This document shows, piece after piece, positions 15,176-21,936 of a DNA stretch of 22,823 bases. The notes below the pieces were generated by a model. The model worked only from the letters and a program-made list of their open reading frames with translations, had not been told where the DNA came from and did not search any database. The first letter of the stretch is position 1, and every line of letters begins with the position of its first letter. A program made the translations under genes and the position numbers. Origin of the DNA: JBJXFY01 sp046155815 (GTDB taxonomy: Bacteria; Verrucomicrobiota; Verrucomicrobiia; Limisphaerales; CAIMTB01); NCBI GenBank assembly GCA_046155815.1, contig JBJXFY010000292.1, positions 1 to 22,823 of the forward strand, in the 5' to 3' direction.

Positions 15176-15763
15176 TCACTTCAGCCGAAGCGTCTCGGCC
15201 AGCCGGTGGAGCCAGCCTTGGCCGGGGCCGCGCTTCACCGGCTTCATCGGCACGACGCGCACGCACGGGCCGTCGCATTTCGGGCAGTACGTGCGCTTCT
15301 TGCCACCTTGGAGGCCCACAATGCGCACCGCCGGGGTCGAGAACTGCTCACCGCAGCGGCTGCACCGCCATTCGGCGGCCTCCTCGGGATTCAGGCTGCA
15401 GCACGGGCGTCCGTCGGGCAGGAACTTGGGCGGGGGCGGAGGCGGAGGCGGGGCCTGCGGGATGGCCACCCGGGCGGGTGGATCCTTGAGCGTGAATTCC
15501 GCCGCGCCCAGCGTGAGCACGGATTCGGCCCGGAACTCCGCCTCCGTGACCGGCCTCCCGTCCAGGAACGTGCCATTGGTGGAGCCGAGGTCGCGCACGA
15601 GCACCGTCTCCTCCATCACCCAGATCTCCGCGTGCTGGGTGGAGATGGTGTTGTCATCGATGCGAATCTCGCACCCCACGGCACGGCCGACGCGGTTCAG
15701 TCCTTCCCGCAGCGGGAATTCCCGCAGGGGCAGTCCGCCGATTCTGAGCACGAGCTTCGCCAT
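15176..15763 (-). CDS. FHA-domain protein with C-terminal zinc-ribbon-like cysteines (195 aa)
   Basis: The N-terminal about 95 residues are a forkhead-associated domain that binds phosphothreonine. GR at 26-27, SxxH at 41-44 (STQH) and the conserved LGSTNGTFLDG (59-69) are all in place, so phosphopeptide binding should be intact. A Pro-rich linker (101-114, eight consecutive prolines) leads to a Cys-rich tail: CC (121-122), CSRC (134-137), CPKC (160-163) and C167, as in zinc ribbons. It may report Ser/Thr kinase signalling to a partner, but no kinase is in the window. The gene converges with PfkB and precedes, on the same strand, nothing closely linked. Confidence 0.88.
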   Translation of the reverse strand: MAKLVLRIGGLPLREFPLREGLNRVGRAVGCEIRIDDNTISTQHAEIWVMEETVLVRDLGSTNGTFLDGRPVTEAEFRAESVLTLGAAEFTLKDPPARVAIPQAPPPPPPPPKFLPDGRPCCSLNPEEAAEWRCSRCGEQFSTPAVRIVGLQGGKKRTYCPKCDGPCVRVVPMKPVKRGPGQGWLHRLAETLRLK

Positions 15764-15839
15764 TTCCGCCTCGCCGTGAACATTGGATCCAGCCCCGCGG
15801 CCCTCACAACGACAAACTGGCTGCGCGGCGACCCCGGTC

Positions 15840-17141
15840 CTACCGGATCACCCACGCCTCCAGCGTGCCTTCGATGAACTGCTCGGTCGCGTCCAGGATG
15901 CGCGTCTCGTTCAGGTGGTAGTCCACATGCGCCTGCGCCGCCTCCGCGAGGCGCACGCGGCGATCACCGTCCGCGCCCAGCTCCGTGATCCGCGCCGCCA
16001 GCTGCTCCTCGTCACCGGGGCGAAAGGTGAGGCCGTTGTGATCGTGCGCCACGAGCGTCGGCGTGGCGCCGGTCTCGGAGCAGATCACCGGCAGACCGCA
16101 GGCCATCGCCTCCGCGAGGAAACGCGGCCAAGGCTCCGGCTCCTCGCGCGTGTACAGGAAGGCGTCGTGCTGCCGCAGCACGCCCGCGAGGTCGCGCGCC
16201 TGGTCGTTCGGCGTCAGGAACTGCACCGGGAGCTGCTGGCGGATGGCCAGCGAGCGCAGCCGCGCCACGAGGTCCGATTCGCCGCGGCCGTACACCGTGA
16301 GCGAATGCCGGCCGCCCTCACGACGCACCCGGCCCAACGCGTGGTGCAGCGTCTCGAGGCCCGAGCCGTCGTCCAGCACGCCGGCCCACAGCAGCTTCTG
16401 CACCGGCGCGGAGGGCGGCCGGATGGCCCCGAAGAAGACCTGCGTGTCCACGCCGGGCGGCGTGATCGCGGCATGCTGCACGCGGAAGCCGGCCGCCTCC
16501 GCGCGCTCCTTGAGCCACGGGCTGACAAAGGAGACGCGCTCGAACTTGAACGCCGCCAGTCCGCCCGGCGGCGGCTGCACCTGCGGCCCGTACAGCTCCG
16601 GCACGCGGTCGTAGCCGCGCGTGAGCCGCGTGGGCGCGGTGGCGTCCAGCCGGTTGCGCCGGCCGGTGAGCTCGAGGCTGGAGCGGCGGACGTTGGCCGC
16701 CGGGTTGTTCCAGAAGGCCAGCCATGGGTCGTCCCGCAGGCCGGGGCAGAGCCAGCCGTCCGCAACGTCGAAGGCGTGCGGCACGCCGGCCTTGTGCAGC
16801 GTGAAGATCAGGCTTTTCGAGAGTCCGAGCAGGCTGAAGACATGCACCACCGCGGGCTGGAACTCCGCCAGCGTCTCGCGGAGCACGGCGTGGTTGTGAA
16901 GCTCAAGCTCCTCGACCGGCCCGTAGTCCGTGACCCGCGGCAGCCCGCAGGCGCCGTTGAGCCGGAGGCGGCGTGAGATGTCCTCGTCGCGCTGTTCGGT
17001 CTGGAGGCCCCAAGTGGAAGTGAGGACGTGGATCTGGTGTCCACGCTGCGCGAGATTGCGGCAGATGGTCTCGCAACGGTGGTCGTGCGTGCCCGCGTGC
17101 AAGGGCGGGTAGAGGCTGGTGACCGCGAGGATTTTCAACAA
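15840..17141 (-). CDS. Family 4 glycosyltransferase, TTG start (433 aa)
   Basis: The protein has the two-domain GT-B layout. The N-terminus, LKILAVTSLYPPLHAGTHDH, is the usual Rossmann-strand opening of GT4 enzymes. The C-terminal domain contains LLWAGVLDDGSGLETLHHAL and the retaining-transferase E-x7-E motif (Glu336 and Glu344 in EPEPWPRFLAEAMACGLPVI). It likely adds a sugar from a nucleotide donor to a surface polysaccharide or glycolipid; donor and acceptor are unknown. Start: two consecutive TTG codons (17141 and 17136-17138) precede the family-typical KILAV segment, and no ATG or GTG lies nearby in frame, so a TTG start is most likely. Its neighbours are unrelated; 177 bp of hairpin-rich DNA separates it from the DUF1552 gene upstream on the same strand. 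Confidence 0.85.
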   Translation of the reverse strand: MLKILAVTSLYPPLHAGTHDHRCETICRNLAQRGHQIHVLTSTWGLQTEQRDEDISRRLRLNGACGLPRVTDYGPVEELELHNHAVLRETLAEFQPAVVHVFSLLGLSKSLIFTLHKAGVPHAFDVADGWLCPGLRDDPWLAFWNNPAANVRRSSLELTGRRNRLDATAPTRLTRGYDRVPELYGPQVQPPPGGLAAFKFERVSFVSPWLKERAEAAGFRVQHAAITPPGVDTQVFFGAIRPPSAPVQKLLWAGVLDDGSGLETLHHALGRVRREGGRHSLTVYGRGESDLVARLRSLAIRQQLPVQFLTPNDQARDLAGVLRQHDAFLYTREEPEPWPRFLAEAMACGLPVICSETGATPTLVAHDHNGLTFRPGDEEQLAARITELGADGDRRVRLAEAAQAHVDYHLNETRILDATEQFIEGTLEAWVIR

Positions 17142-17210
17142 CCGGAGGCTGCCGCGCCCGGGAGGCGGGAGGCAATGACCGCGTGAAGGCCCGCGAGGAG
17201 CGCGGCCAAT

Positions 17211-17297
17211 GCCCGCTTCGGGGAGGTTTCCGGCCGGAAAGGCCCCAAAGGCCTGATCGGAGCGACGCCCGGGGCGTCCCGCGGCCTAGAAGCGGGC
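17211..17297. other. Structured intergenic region with nested inverted repeats
   Basis: GCCCGCTTC (17211-17219) and GAAGCGGGC (17289-17297) form a distant 9-bp stem. It encloses the 14-bp palindrome TTTCCGGCCGGAAA (17227-17240), a GGCC-CCAAA-GGCC hairpin (17241-17253) and GACGCC-CGG-GGCGTC (17264-17278). It lies between the DUF1552 and glycosyltransferase genes on the minus strand. It could be a terminator or attenuator structure or a REP-type cluster. Confidence 0.45.
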
Positions 17298-17318
17298 CCT
17301 GCGCCGCCGGGCAAACTC

Positions 17319-18683
17319 CTAGCCCGCGAGGTAACGCAGCCCGCCCGTGCTGTCGCCGAAACGTTCCGCCTTCACGCCGAAGGCGTGGAGCATGGACAGG
17401 AACAGGTTGCTCATCGGCGTCTCCTGCGGATAGCGGATGTGCCGGCCGGACTGCACCGCGCCGCCGCCACGGCCGAAGAGGGCCACGGGCAGGTCGTCGT
17501 GGTTGTGCCGGTTGCCGTCGCTGATGCTTGAGCCGTACACCAGCACGGTGTTGTCAAGGAGCGTGCCTTCTCCTTCCTTCACGGACTTCAGCCGGCCGAG
17601 GAGGTAGGCGAGCTGGCGGCTGTGGAACTGGTTGATGCGGCTGATGCGCATCTGCTTCTCGTGGTCGTTCTCGTGGTGCGAGAGGGAGTGGTGCCCGTCG
17701 TTCACCCCGATGAAGGGGTAGGGCTTGTTGCTGCCCTCGTTGGCGAACATGAACGTGCAGATGCGGGTCGAGTCGGTCTGGAAGGCCAGCACCATCATGT
17801 CGCCCAGCAGCCGGAGATGCTGCTCGTAATCCGAGGGCACGCCGTCGGGGAGGTCCATCCGCGGGATGTCCTGCCGGACTTGGCCGGCCTCGCGCTCGGC
17901 GCGCTCGACGCGCTGCTCGATCTCGCGGACGGCGGTGAGGTACTCGTCGAGCTTGTTGCGGTCGTTGCCGGAGACCTGGGCGCCAAGGGCCTTGGCGTCG
18001 TCGAGGACGAAGTCGAGCACGCTGCGGCGGTACCGCAGGCGGCGGACCATGGCCTCGGTACGCTCGGCGTCCGAGCCGCCGCCGAAGAGGCGCTCGAAGA
18101 CGGCGCGGGGGCGCAGCTCCTTGGCCATGGGAGTGACCTCGTTGCGCCACGAGATGTTGTTCGAGTAGGCGCAGGAGTAGCCGGAATCGCACTTGCCGGC
18201 CTGGCGGCCGGGTTCGGCGCCGATCTCCAGCGAGGCCAGCCGGGTGGCCTGGCCGACGTGTTCGGCGGCAGCCTGGTCCACGGAGGTGCCGGCGCGGATC
18301 TGCGAGCCTTCGCTCTTGAGCGCCTGCGAGCCGGTCAGCCACGAGGCGGCGGCGCGGGCGTGGTCGCCGGGGCCGTCGCCGTTCGGGCGGCCCTTGTCGT
18401 GCGTCAGGCCGGTGAGGATCGTCATGTCCCGCTTGAAGGGCGTGAGCGGCCGGAGGATGTCCGGCAGATCCAGCAGCGCACCCTCGTAGGCGGGCGTCCA
18501 GTGCGGCATGTGGACGCCGTTGGGGACGTACACGAACGCCAGGCGCACGGGCGCGCCGGCCGCGGCACCCGCCGTGCCGGCCAGCGCGCGGGCGGGCGCG
18601 AACGAGTCGAGCATGGGCAGCGCGAGCATCGTGCCGAGGCCGCGGAGGAAGGTGCGGCGGGGGAGGGCGTTCTGCGGGTTCAT
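17319..18683 (-). CDS. Tat-exported DUF1552 protein (454 aa)
   Basis: DUF1552 (PF07586) is indicated by VRLAFVYVPNGVHMPHWTP, TILTGLTHDKGRPN, HARAAASWLTG and the C-terminal NTVLVYGSSISDGNRHNH. These are Planctomycete/Verrucomicrobial exported proteins of unknown function. The N-terminus PRRTFLRGLGTMLALPML carries twin arginines (R9, R10) and a hydrophobic stretch, a Tat signal, so the protein folds before export. It lies 52 bp downstream of the DUF1592 multi-domain cytochrome gene on the same strand, the usual pairing in this lineage. The pair probably forms one functional unit. Length and motifs look complete. Confidence 0.92.
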   Translation of the reverse strand: MNPQNALPRRTFLRGLGTMLALPMLDSFAPARALAGTAGAAAGAPVRLAFVYVPNGVHMPHWTPAYEGALLDLPDILRPLTPFKRDMTILTGLTHDKGRPNGDGPGDHARAAASWLTGSQALKSEGSQIRAGTSVDQAAAEHVGQATRLASLEIGAEPGRQAGKCDSGYSCAYSNNISWRNEVTPMAKELRPRAVFERLFGGGSDAERTEAMVRRLRYRRSVLDFVLDDAKALGAQVSGNDRNKLDEYLTAVREIEQRVERAEREAGQVRQDIPRMDLPDGVPSDYEQHLRLLGDMMVLAFQTDSTRICTFMFANEGSNKPYPFIGVNDGHHSLSHHENDHEKQMRISRINQFHSRQLAYLLGRLKSVKEGEGTLLDNTVLVYGSSISDGNRHNHDDLPVALFGRGGGAVQSGRHIRYPQETPMSNLFLSMLHAFGVKAERFGDSTGGLRYLAG

Positions 18684-18735
18684 GGCTTGATGAAGGTTCA
18701 GATAGCCGCGGTGGCGGGGGAGTTCAAATGGTTTG

Positions 18736-21084
18736 TCAGTTCGCGCGCGCGGAAGCGGCGTCGAGCGCGGCGTGGCGGGCGGCGTCCTCGGGCTGGCGCT
18801 TGCGGAAGGGGTCGCTCCTCACGATGCCCAGCACGAGCGCGCTGAAGCGCTGGTCGTTTTCCTTGAGCCCGGCCACGACCGCGTCCACGGCGCAGCGGTC
18901 GTAGAACTCGAGGCCGCGGCCGAGGGCGTAGGTCATGAGCTTCTCGGCGAGGGCGGGCGGGAAGTCCTTGTGGTCGCGCAGCACGCGCTTGAGGTCGGCC
19001 GGGCTGCTGAGCTTCCGGCCGCCGGGCAGTTCGGCGGAAGCGTCCACGGGATGCTCGCCGTCCTTGTCGCGCCACGCGCCGATGCCGTTGAAGTTCTCCA
19101 GCGCGAAGCCGAGCGGGTCCATCTTCTGGTGGCAGGTGGCGCAGTCGGGCTTGTTGCGGTGCTGCTCGAGGCGCTGGCGCAGCGAGGCGGCCTTCACGGC
19201 GTGGTCGTCCTGCGGGATCTCGCCGACGTTCGGCGGCGGGGGCGGCGGCGGGGTGCCGAGAATCTGTTCGAGAATCCACTTCCCGCGCAGCACCGGAGAG
19301 GTGCGCGTGGGCACGGAGGTGATCGTCAGCACGCTGCCCATCGTGATCACGCCGCCCCGGCCGGTCTCGGGCGCGAGCTTCACGCGCTGGAAATCGTTCC
19401 CGGTGACGCCGGGCAGGCCGTAGTGCTTCGCCAGCCGCTCGTTCACGAAGGTGAAGTCGGCGTCGAGCAGTTCCCGGATCGGGCGGTCCTCCTTGATGAT
19501 GGCCTCGACGAACAGCTCCGTCTCGCGGCGCATGGCCTCCTTGAGCTCCCAGTTCCACGCCGGGAACGCGCCGCTGTCCGGCTCGGTCTGCTCGAGGTTG
19601 CGCGTCTGGAGCCACTGGCCGCCAAAGTTCTGCACGAAGGCGCCGATGCGCCAGTCCTTGAGCATCCGGCGGACCTGGCCGTCGAGCACCTCGGGCTTCG
19701 TCAGCTCGCCGCGTTCGGCGAGCGCGAAGAGCTCGTCGTCGGGCATCGTGCTCCAGAGAAAGTAGGAGAGGCGGGCGGCAAGCTCATGGTCGTTCAGCTC
19801 GCGGTTCTGGCCGGGCTGAAGCTTCTCCGGGTCCAACTCCCAGCGGAACAGGAAGTGCGGCGACACGAGCACGGCCTGCAGCGCCAGCCGCATGCCCTCG
19901 GCGTAGCTCCCGCCGTCCTTCATCACCAGGCCGGCGAAGCCGGCGAGCTTCTCGGCCTCGGCGTCCGTCACGGGCCGGCGCCAGGCGCGGCGGGCGAACT
20001 TCTTCAGCGACTCACGCGCGGCGGCCAGCTCCTGCCCCTCGGCCGGCGGCTGCGGGATCAGGCGGCGGTGCGAGTCAGGGTAGTCATCTTCCCCGCCGCC
20101 GATCGGGCCGATGACCTCGAACGAGTTCAGGTAGAGGTTCCGGTCGCCGTCGGAGTTGAAGTTGTTGAGGTACGCCACGGCGAGGCGATGGCGGCCCTGC
20201 TCGAGCTTGACCGTCACCTCGAAGGTTTCCGCTGAACCCTCCACCGCCTTGATTGGGCGCGCGGCGACTTCCTTGCCGCCGACGCGCACCGCCATCTTCG
20301 GCGGCTCCGGCCCGGCCTGCTCGCCGTAGGCCCGGAGCCGCAGCACGTACTCGCCGGCCTTCTGGATATCCTGCTCGGTGAAGATCTCGCCCTCGCGGAA
20401 GAAGCCCCAGACACCGTCCTCCGCCACTGAGACCGCGTCGGCTTGGGTCGTGAACGCGCTGGCGGGCACGCGCCGCGCGCGATGGCGCCCGGGTGCCCCG
20501 GTCGAGATCGCCTGCTCCGCAATCTCCTCCGCGGCGGCGAGGTACTTCTCCATCAGCATCGGCGGGAGCGAGAGCACGTCGCCGATGTTGTCGAAGCCGT
20601 AGCCCACCTCGTCGGCCGGAAAATTTTCACCGGTGTCGTACCAGACGCCGATCAGGTCGCGGACGGTGTTCTGGTACTCGGTGCGGTTGAGACGGCGGAT
20701 GGTGACCTTGCCAGGGTTGGCGGGGCCGGAGCAGTCGAAGCGCGCCAGCTCCGCGTCAATGAACTCGATCATCCGCGCGCGGTCCGCCTCCGAAGGCTGC
20801 GGCTTGTTCTCCGGCGGCATCTCGCGCGACTCGATCTGGTCCCGGACCTTCTCCCAGAAGTCGGTCGACTCAACGAAGCGCGGCGCCTGATGGAACTGCT
20901 CGAGGTTGACCTCGCCCCGCGCCTTCTCGTGACCGTGGCACGAGTAGCAGTAGTCCTTGAGCAGCGGCTTCAGGTGGGCCTCAAACGACGCGACGTCCGC
21001 CGCCCCCGCGGCGCACGCCGCGCACAGCAGCGCCAAGGCCGCGTGATGCACGCGGGCGCGATGTGCTTTTGGTGCTGCCATCAT
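18736..21084 (-). CDS. Secreted cytochrome-type multidomain protein: PSCyt1-DUF1587-DUF1595-DUF1592-DUF1588-DUF1585 (782 aa)
   Basis: The start chosen is the first of two ATGs at 21084/21081, giving a signal peptide (HHAALALLCAACAAGAA). The open frame runs further upstream but overlaps the oppositely oriented CHAT operon there. Domains in order: a cytochrome c-like domain with CYSCH (Cys46, Cys49, His50), about residues 30-115; DUF1587, about 127-190, VTIRRLNRTEYQNTVRDLIG; a beta-rich carbohydrate-binding-like region, about 220-330; DUF1595 with RRAWRRPVTDAEAEKLAG; DUF1592 with ARLSYFLWSTMPDDELFALA; DUF1588 with a second CxxCH, CATCHQKMDPLGFALENFN; and DUF1585 to the end. A poly-Pro run interrupts DUF1588. 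It probably acts outside the cytoplasmic membrane as a heme protein together with the DUF1552 partner; the reaction is not established. Confidence 0.92.
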   Translation of the reverse strand: MMAAPKAHRARVHHAALALLCAACAAGAADVASFEAHLKPLLKDYCYSCHGHEKARGEVNLEQFHQAPRFVESTDFWEKVRDQIESREMPPENKPQPSEADRARMIEFIDAELARFDCSGPANPGKVTIRRLNRTEYQNTVRDLIGVWYDTGENFPADEVGYGFDNIGDVLSLPPMLMEKYLAAAEEIAEQAISTGAPGRHRARRVPASAFTTQADAVSVAEDGVWGFFREGEIFTEQDIQKAGEYVLRLRAYGEQAGPEPPKMAVRVGGKEVAARPIKAVEGSAETFEVTVKLEQGRHRLAVAYLNNFNSDGDRNLYLNSFEVIGPIGGGEDDYPDSHRRLIPQPPAEGQELAAARESLKKFARRAWRRPVTDAEAEKLAGFAGLVMKDGGSYAEGMRLALQAVLVSPHFLFRWELDPEKLQPGQNRELNDHELAARLSYFLWSTMPDDELFALAERGELTKPEVLDGQVRRMLKDWRIGAFVQNFGGQWLQTRNLEQTEPDSGAFPAWNWELKEAMRRETELFVEAIIKEDRPIRELLDADFTFVNERLAKHYGLPGVTGNDFQRVKLAPETGRGGVITMGSVLTITSVPTRTSPVLRGKWILEQILGTPPPPPPPNVGEIPQDDHAVKAASLRQRLEQHRNKPDCATCHQKMDPLGFALENFNGIGAWRDKDGEHPVDASAELPGGRKLSSPADLKRVLRDHKDFPPALAEKLMTYALGRGLEFYDRCAVDAVVAGLKENDQRFSALVLGIVRSDPFRKRQPEDAARHAALDAASARAN

Positions 21085-21128
21085 GTCCAAGCTCTTCCAG
21101 CAGACGCAGGCTGGCGAACAAAGATTTA
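21085..21128. promoter_or_regulatory. Divergent control region between the DUF1592 gene and the CHAT operon
   Basis: Only 44 bases separate the two opposite starts. The right half, AACAAAGATTTAATGAAAAA (21117-21136), is the most AT-rich stretch nearby and overlaps the start of the first plus-strand frame. Toward the minus strand TTTGCG and TAAATC with a 16-base spacer make a weak promoter candidate. No convincing plus-strand -35/-10 pair is visible, so the plus-strand start could lie within the DUF1592 gene. Confidence 0.3.
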
Positions 21129-21410
21129 ATGAAAAACTCGGCCGCGCAAACCGCCCAACTCGGGAAGCTGACGGCCCGGCTCCAGGGAATGCCGGCGCAA
21201 GGCCGTTCAGTCTTGCCGCCCTCCCGGCTTCCGGCGGTAATCCCGCCGCCAAGCCCGCCCCCGGCATGCCCTGGATCCGACGCCAAGGAGAAGGACGCCA
21301 GCACCGGCACGCTCGAAAAGCGCCTCCGGGACAGCGCGGACCAGGTCCGTACCGAGCCGCAAGACCCGCCACCAGCTCCTTCAACCGATGAACGCAGACT
21401 CTCTTTCTGA
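21129..21410 (+). CDS. Small charged protein of unknown function, first gene of the CHAT unit (93 aa)
   Basis: From the ATG at 21129 the frame encodes a short helical N-terminus (SAAQTAQLGKLTARLQGM), a Pro-rich middle and a charged helical C-terminal part (DAKEKDASTGTLEKRLRDSA). It overlaps the next gene by 23 bp, which favours translational coupling. A competing frame from 21083 is less protein-like (Arg/Gly/Pro-rich). No signal peptide, membrane segment or known domain is visible. It could be a regulator, adaptor or substrate of the protease two genes on, but that is inference. It may also be a non-coding leader; the evidence is codon pattern and overlap only. Confidence 0.45.
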   Translation: MKNSAAQTAQLGKLTARLQGMPAQGRSVLPPSRLPAVIPPPSPPPACPGSDAKEKDASTGTLEKRLRDSADQVRTEPQDPPPAPSTDERRLSF

Positions 21411-21936
21411 CACCGAAGTGGCCGCCCTGGCCGACGAAGTGGACACCCAACTGAACTCCCTCCAGGCCGCCCCCGCCGCGCGCGTCCGGCTCCACATGGC
21501 TGCGCCCGGTGAGCCGGCCGAGCTCCCCGCCGCCCCCGAGCAGCAGGCCGCCATCGAGCGCGCCACGGGCGAGCCGTTCGAGACCTTCTGGCAGAGATAC
21601 CGGCGCCACGCCCGCCGCGACCTCTGCCTGCCCGGCGGCCTGCTCCACACCCAATGGGAGAAGTGGCGCGACCTCCAGAGCAAGGACGCCGTCAAGATGT
21701 CCCTCGCCGCGCTGGCCGGCATGGGCCTCTCCACCGCCAATGTTCCCGCCCTGGCCGTCGCCGCCACCGTCTTCCTCCTCAACGTCGTCGCCAAGATCGG
21801 CATCGCTGCCGTCTGCGAAGGCTGCGCGGAAGAGGAGGCCGCGCGCGACAAAGCCCGCCGGCAAGCCGCTGAAGACAAGTTCAATTCCCTTGAGTCAGCG
21901 AACCATCACAAGGAGCTGCCATGTCCACCGAACTGA
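21388..21936 (+). CDS. Putative membrane-inserting protein encoded next to a CHAT protease (182 aa)
   Basis: The start is ATG 21388, inside the end of the upstream frame. The N-terminal about 100 residues are soluble and helical, with an Ala/Pro-rich segment (30-52) and an aromatic/basic stretch GEPFETFWQRYRRHARRDLC. Residues 101-142 are hydrophobic, with AVKMSLAALAGMGLSTANVP and ALAVAATVFLLNVVAKIGIA forming one long or two short helices around a turn. CEGC (143-146) and a strongly charged helix (EEEAARDKARRQAAEDKF) follow. I recognise no family. The end overlaps the CHAT gene by 16 bp, so the two are probably translated together. Its layout suits a membrane effector held inactive by its soluble parts and released by proteolysis, but no such activity is shown. 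Confidence 0.75.
   Translation: MNADSLSDTEVAALADEVDTQLNSLQAAPAARVRLHMAAPGEPAELPAAPEQQAAIERATGEPFETFWQRYRRHARRDLCLPGGLLHTQWEKWRDLQSKDAVKMSLAALAGMGLSTANVPALAVAATVFLLNVVAKIGIAAVCEGCAEEEAARDKARRQAAEDKFNSLESANHHKELPCPPN
21910..21915 (+). promoter_or_regulatory. Strong Shine-Dalgarno site of the CHAT gene
   Basis: AAGGAG lies five bases upstream of the ATG at 21921, inside the end of the preceding gene. Most genes in this window have no recognisable ribosome site, so this one supports both the start choice and real translation of the frame. Confidence 0.7.

Noticed and set aside
18733..20235. Long plus-strand open frame opposite the DUF1592 gene
   Set aside because: Antisense shadow without motifs; the DUF1592 domains on the minus strand are clear.
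21083..21391. Alternative plus-strand frame overlapping the 93-residue frame
   Set aside because: Arg/Gly/Pro-rich and not protein-like; the frame from 21129 has a better residue pattern and overlap with the next gene.
21388..21936. Bacterial gasdermin
   Set aside because: Considered because of the neighbouring caspase-like protease, but the protein is shorter than usual gasdermins and is dominated by one helical hydrophobic region rather than a beta-rich N-terminal domain.
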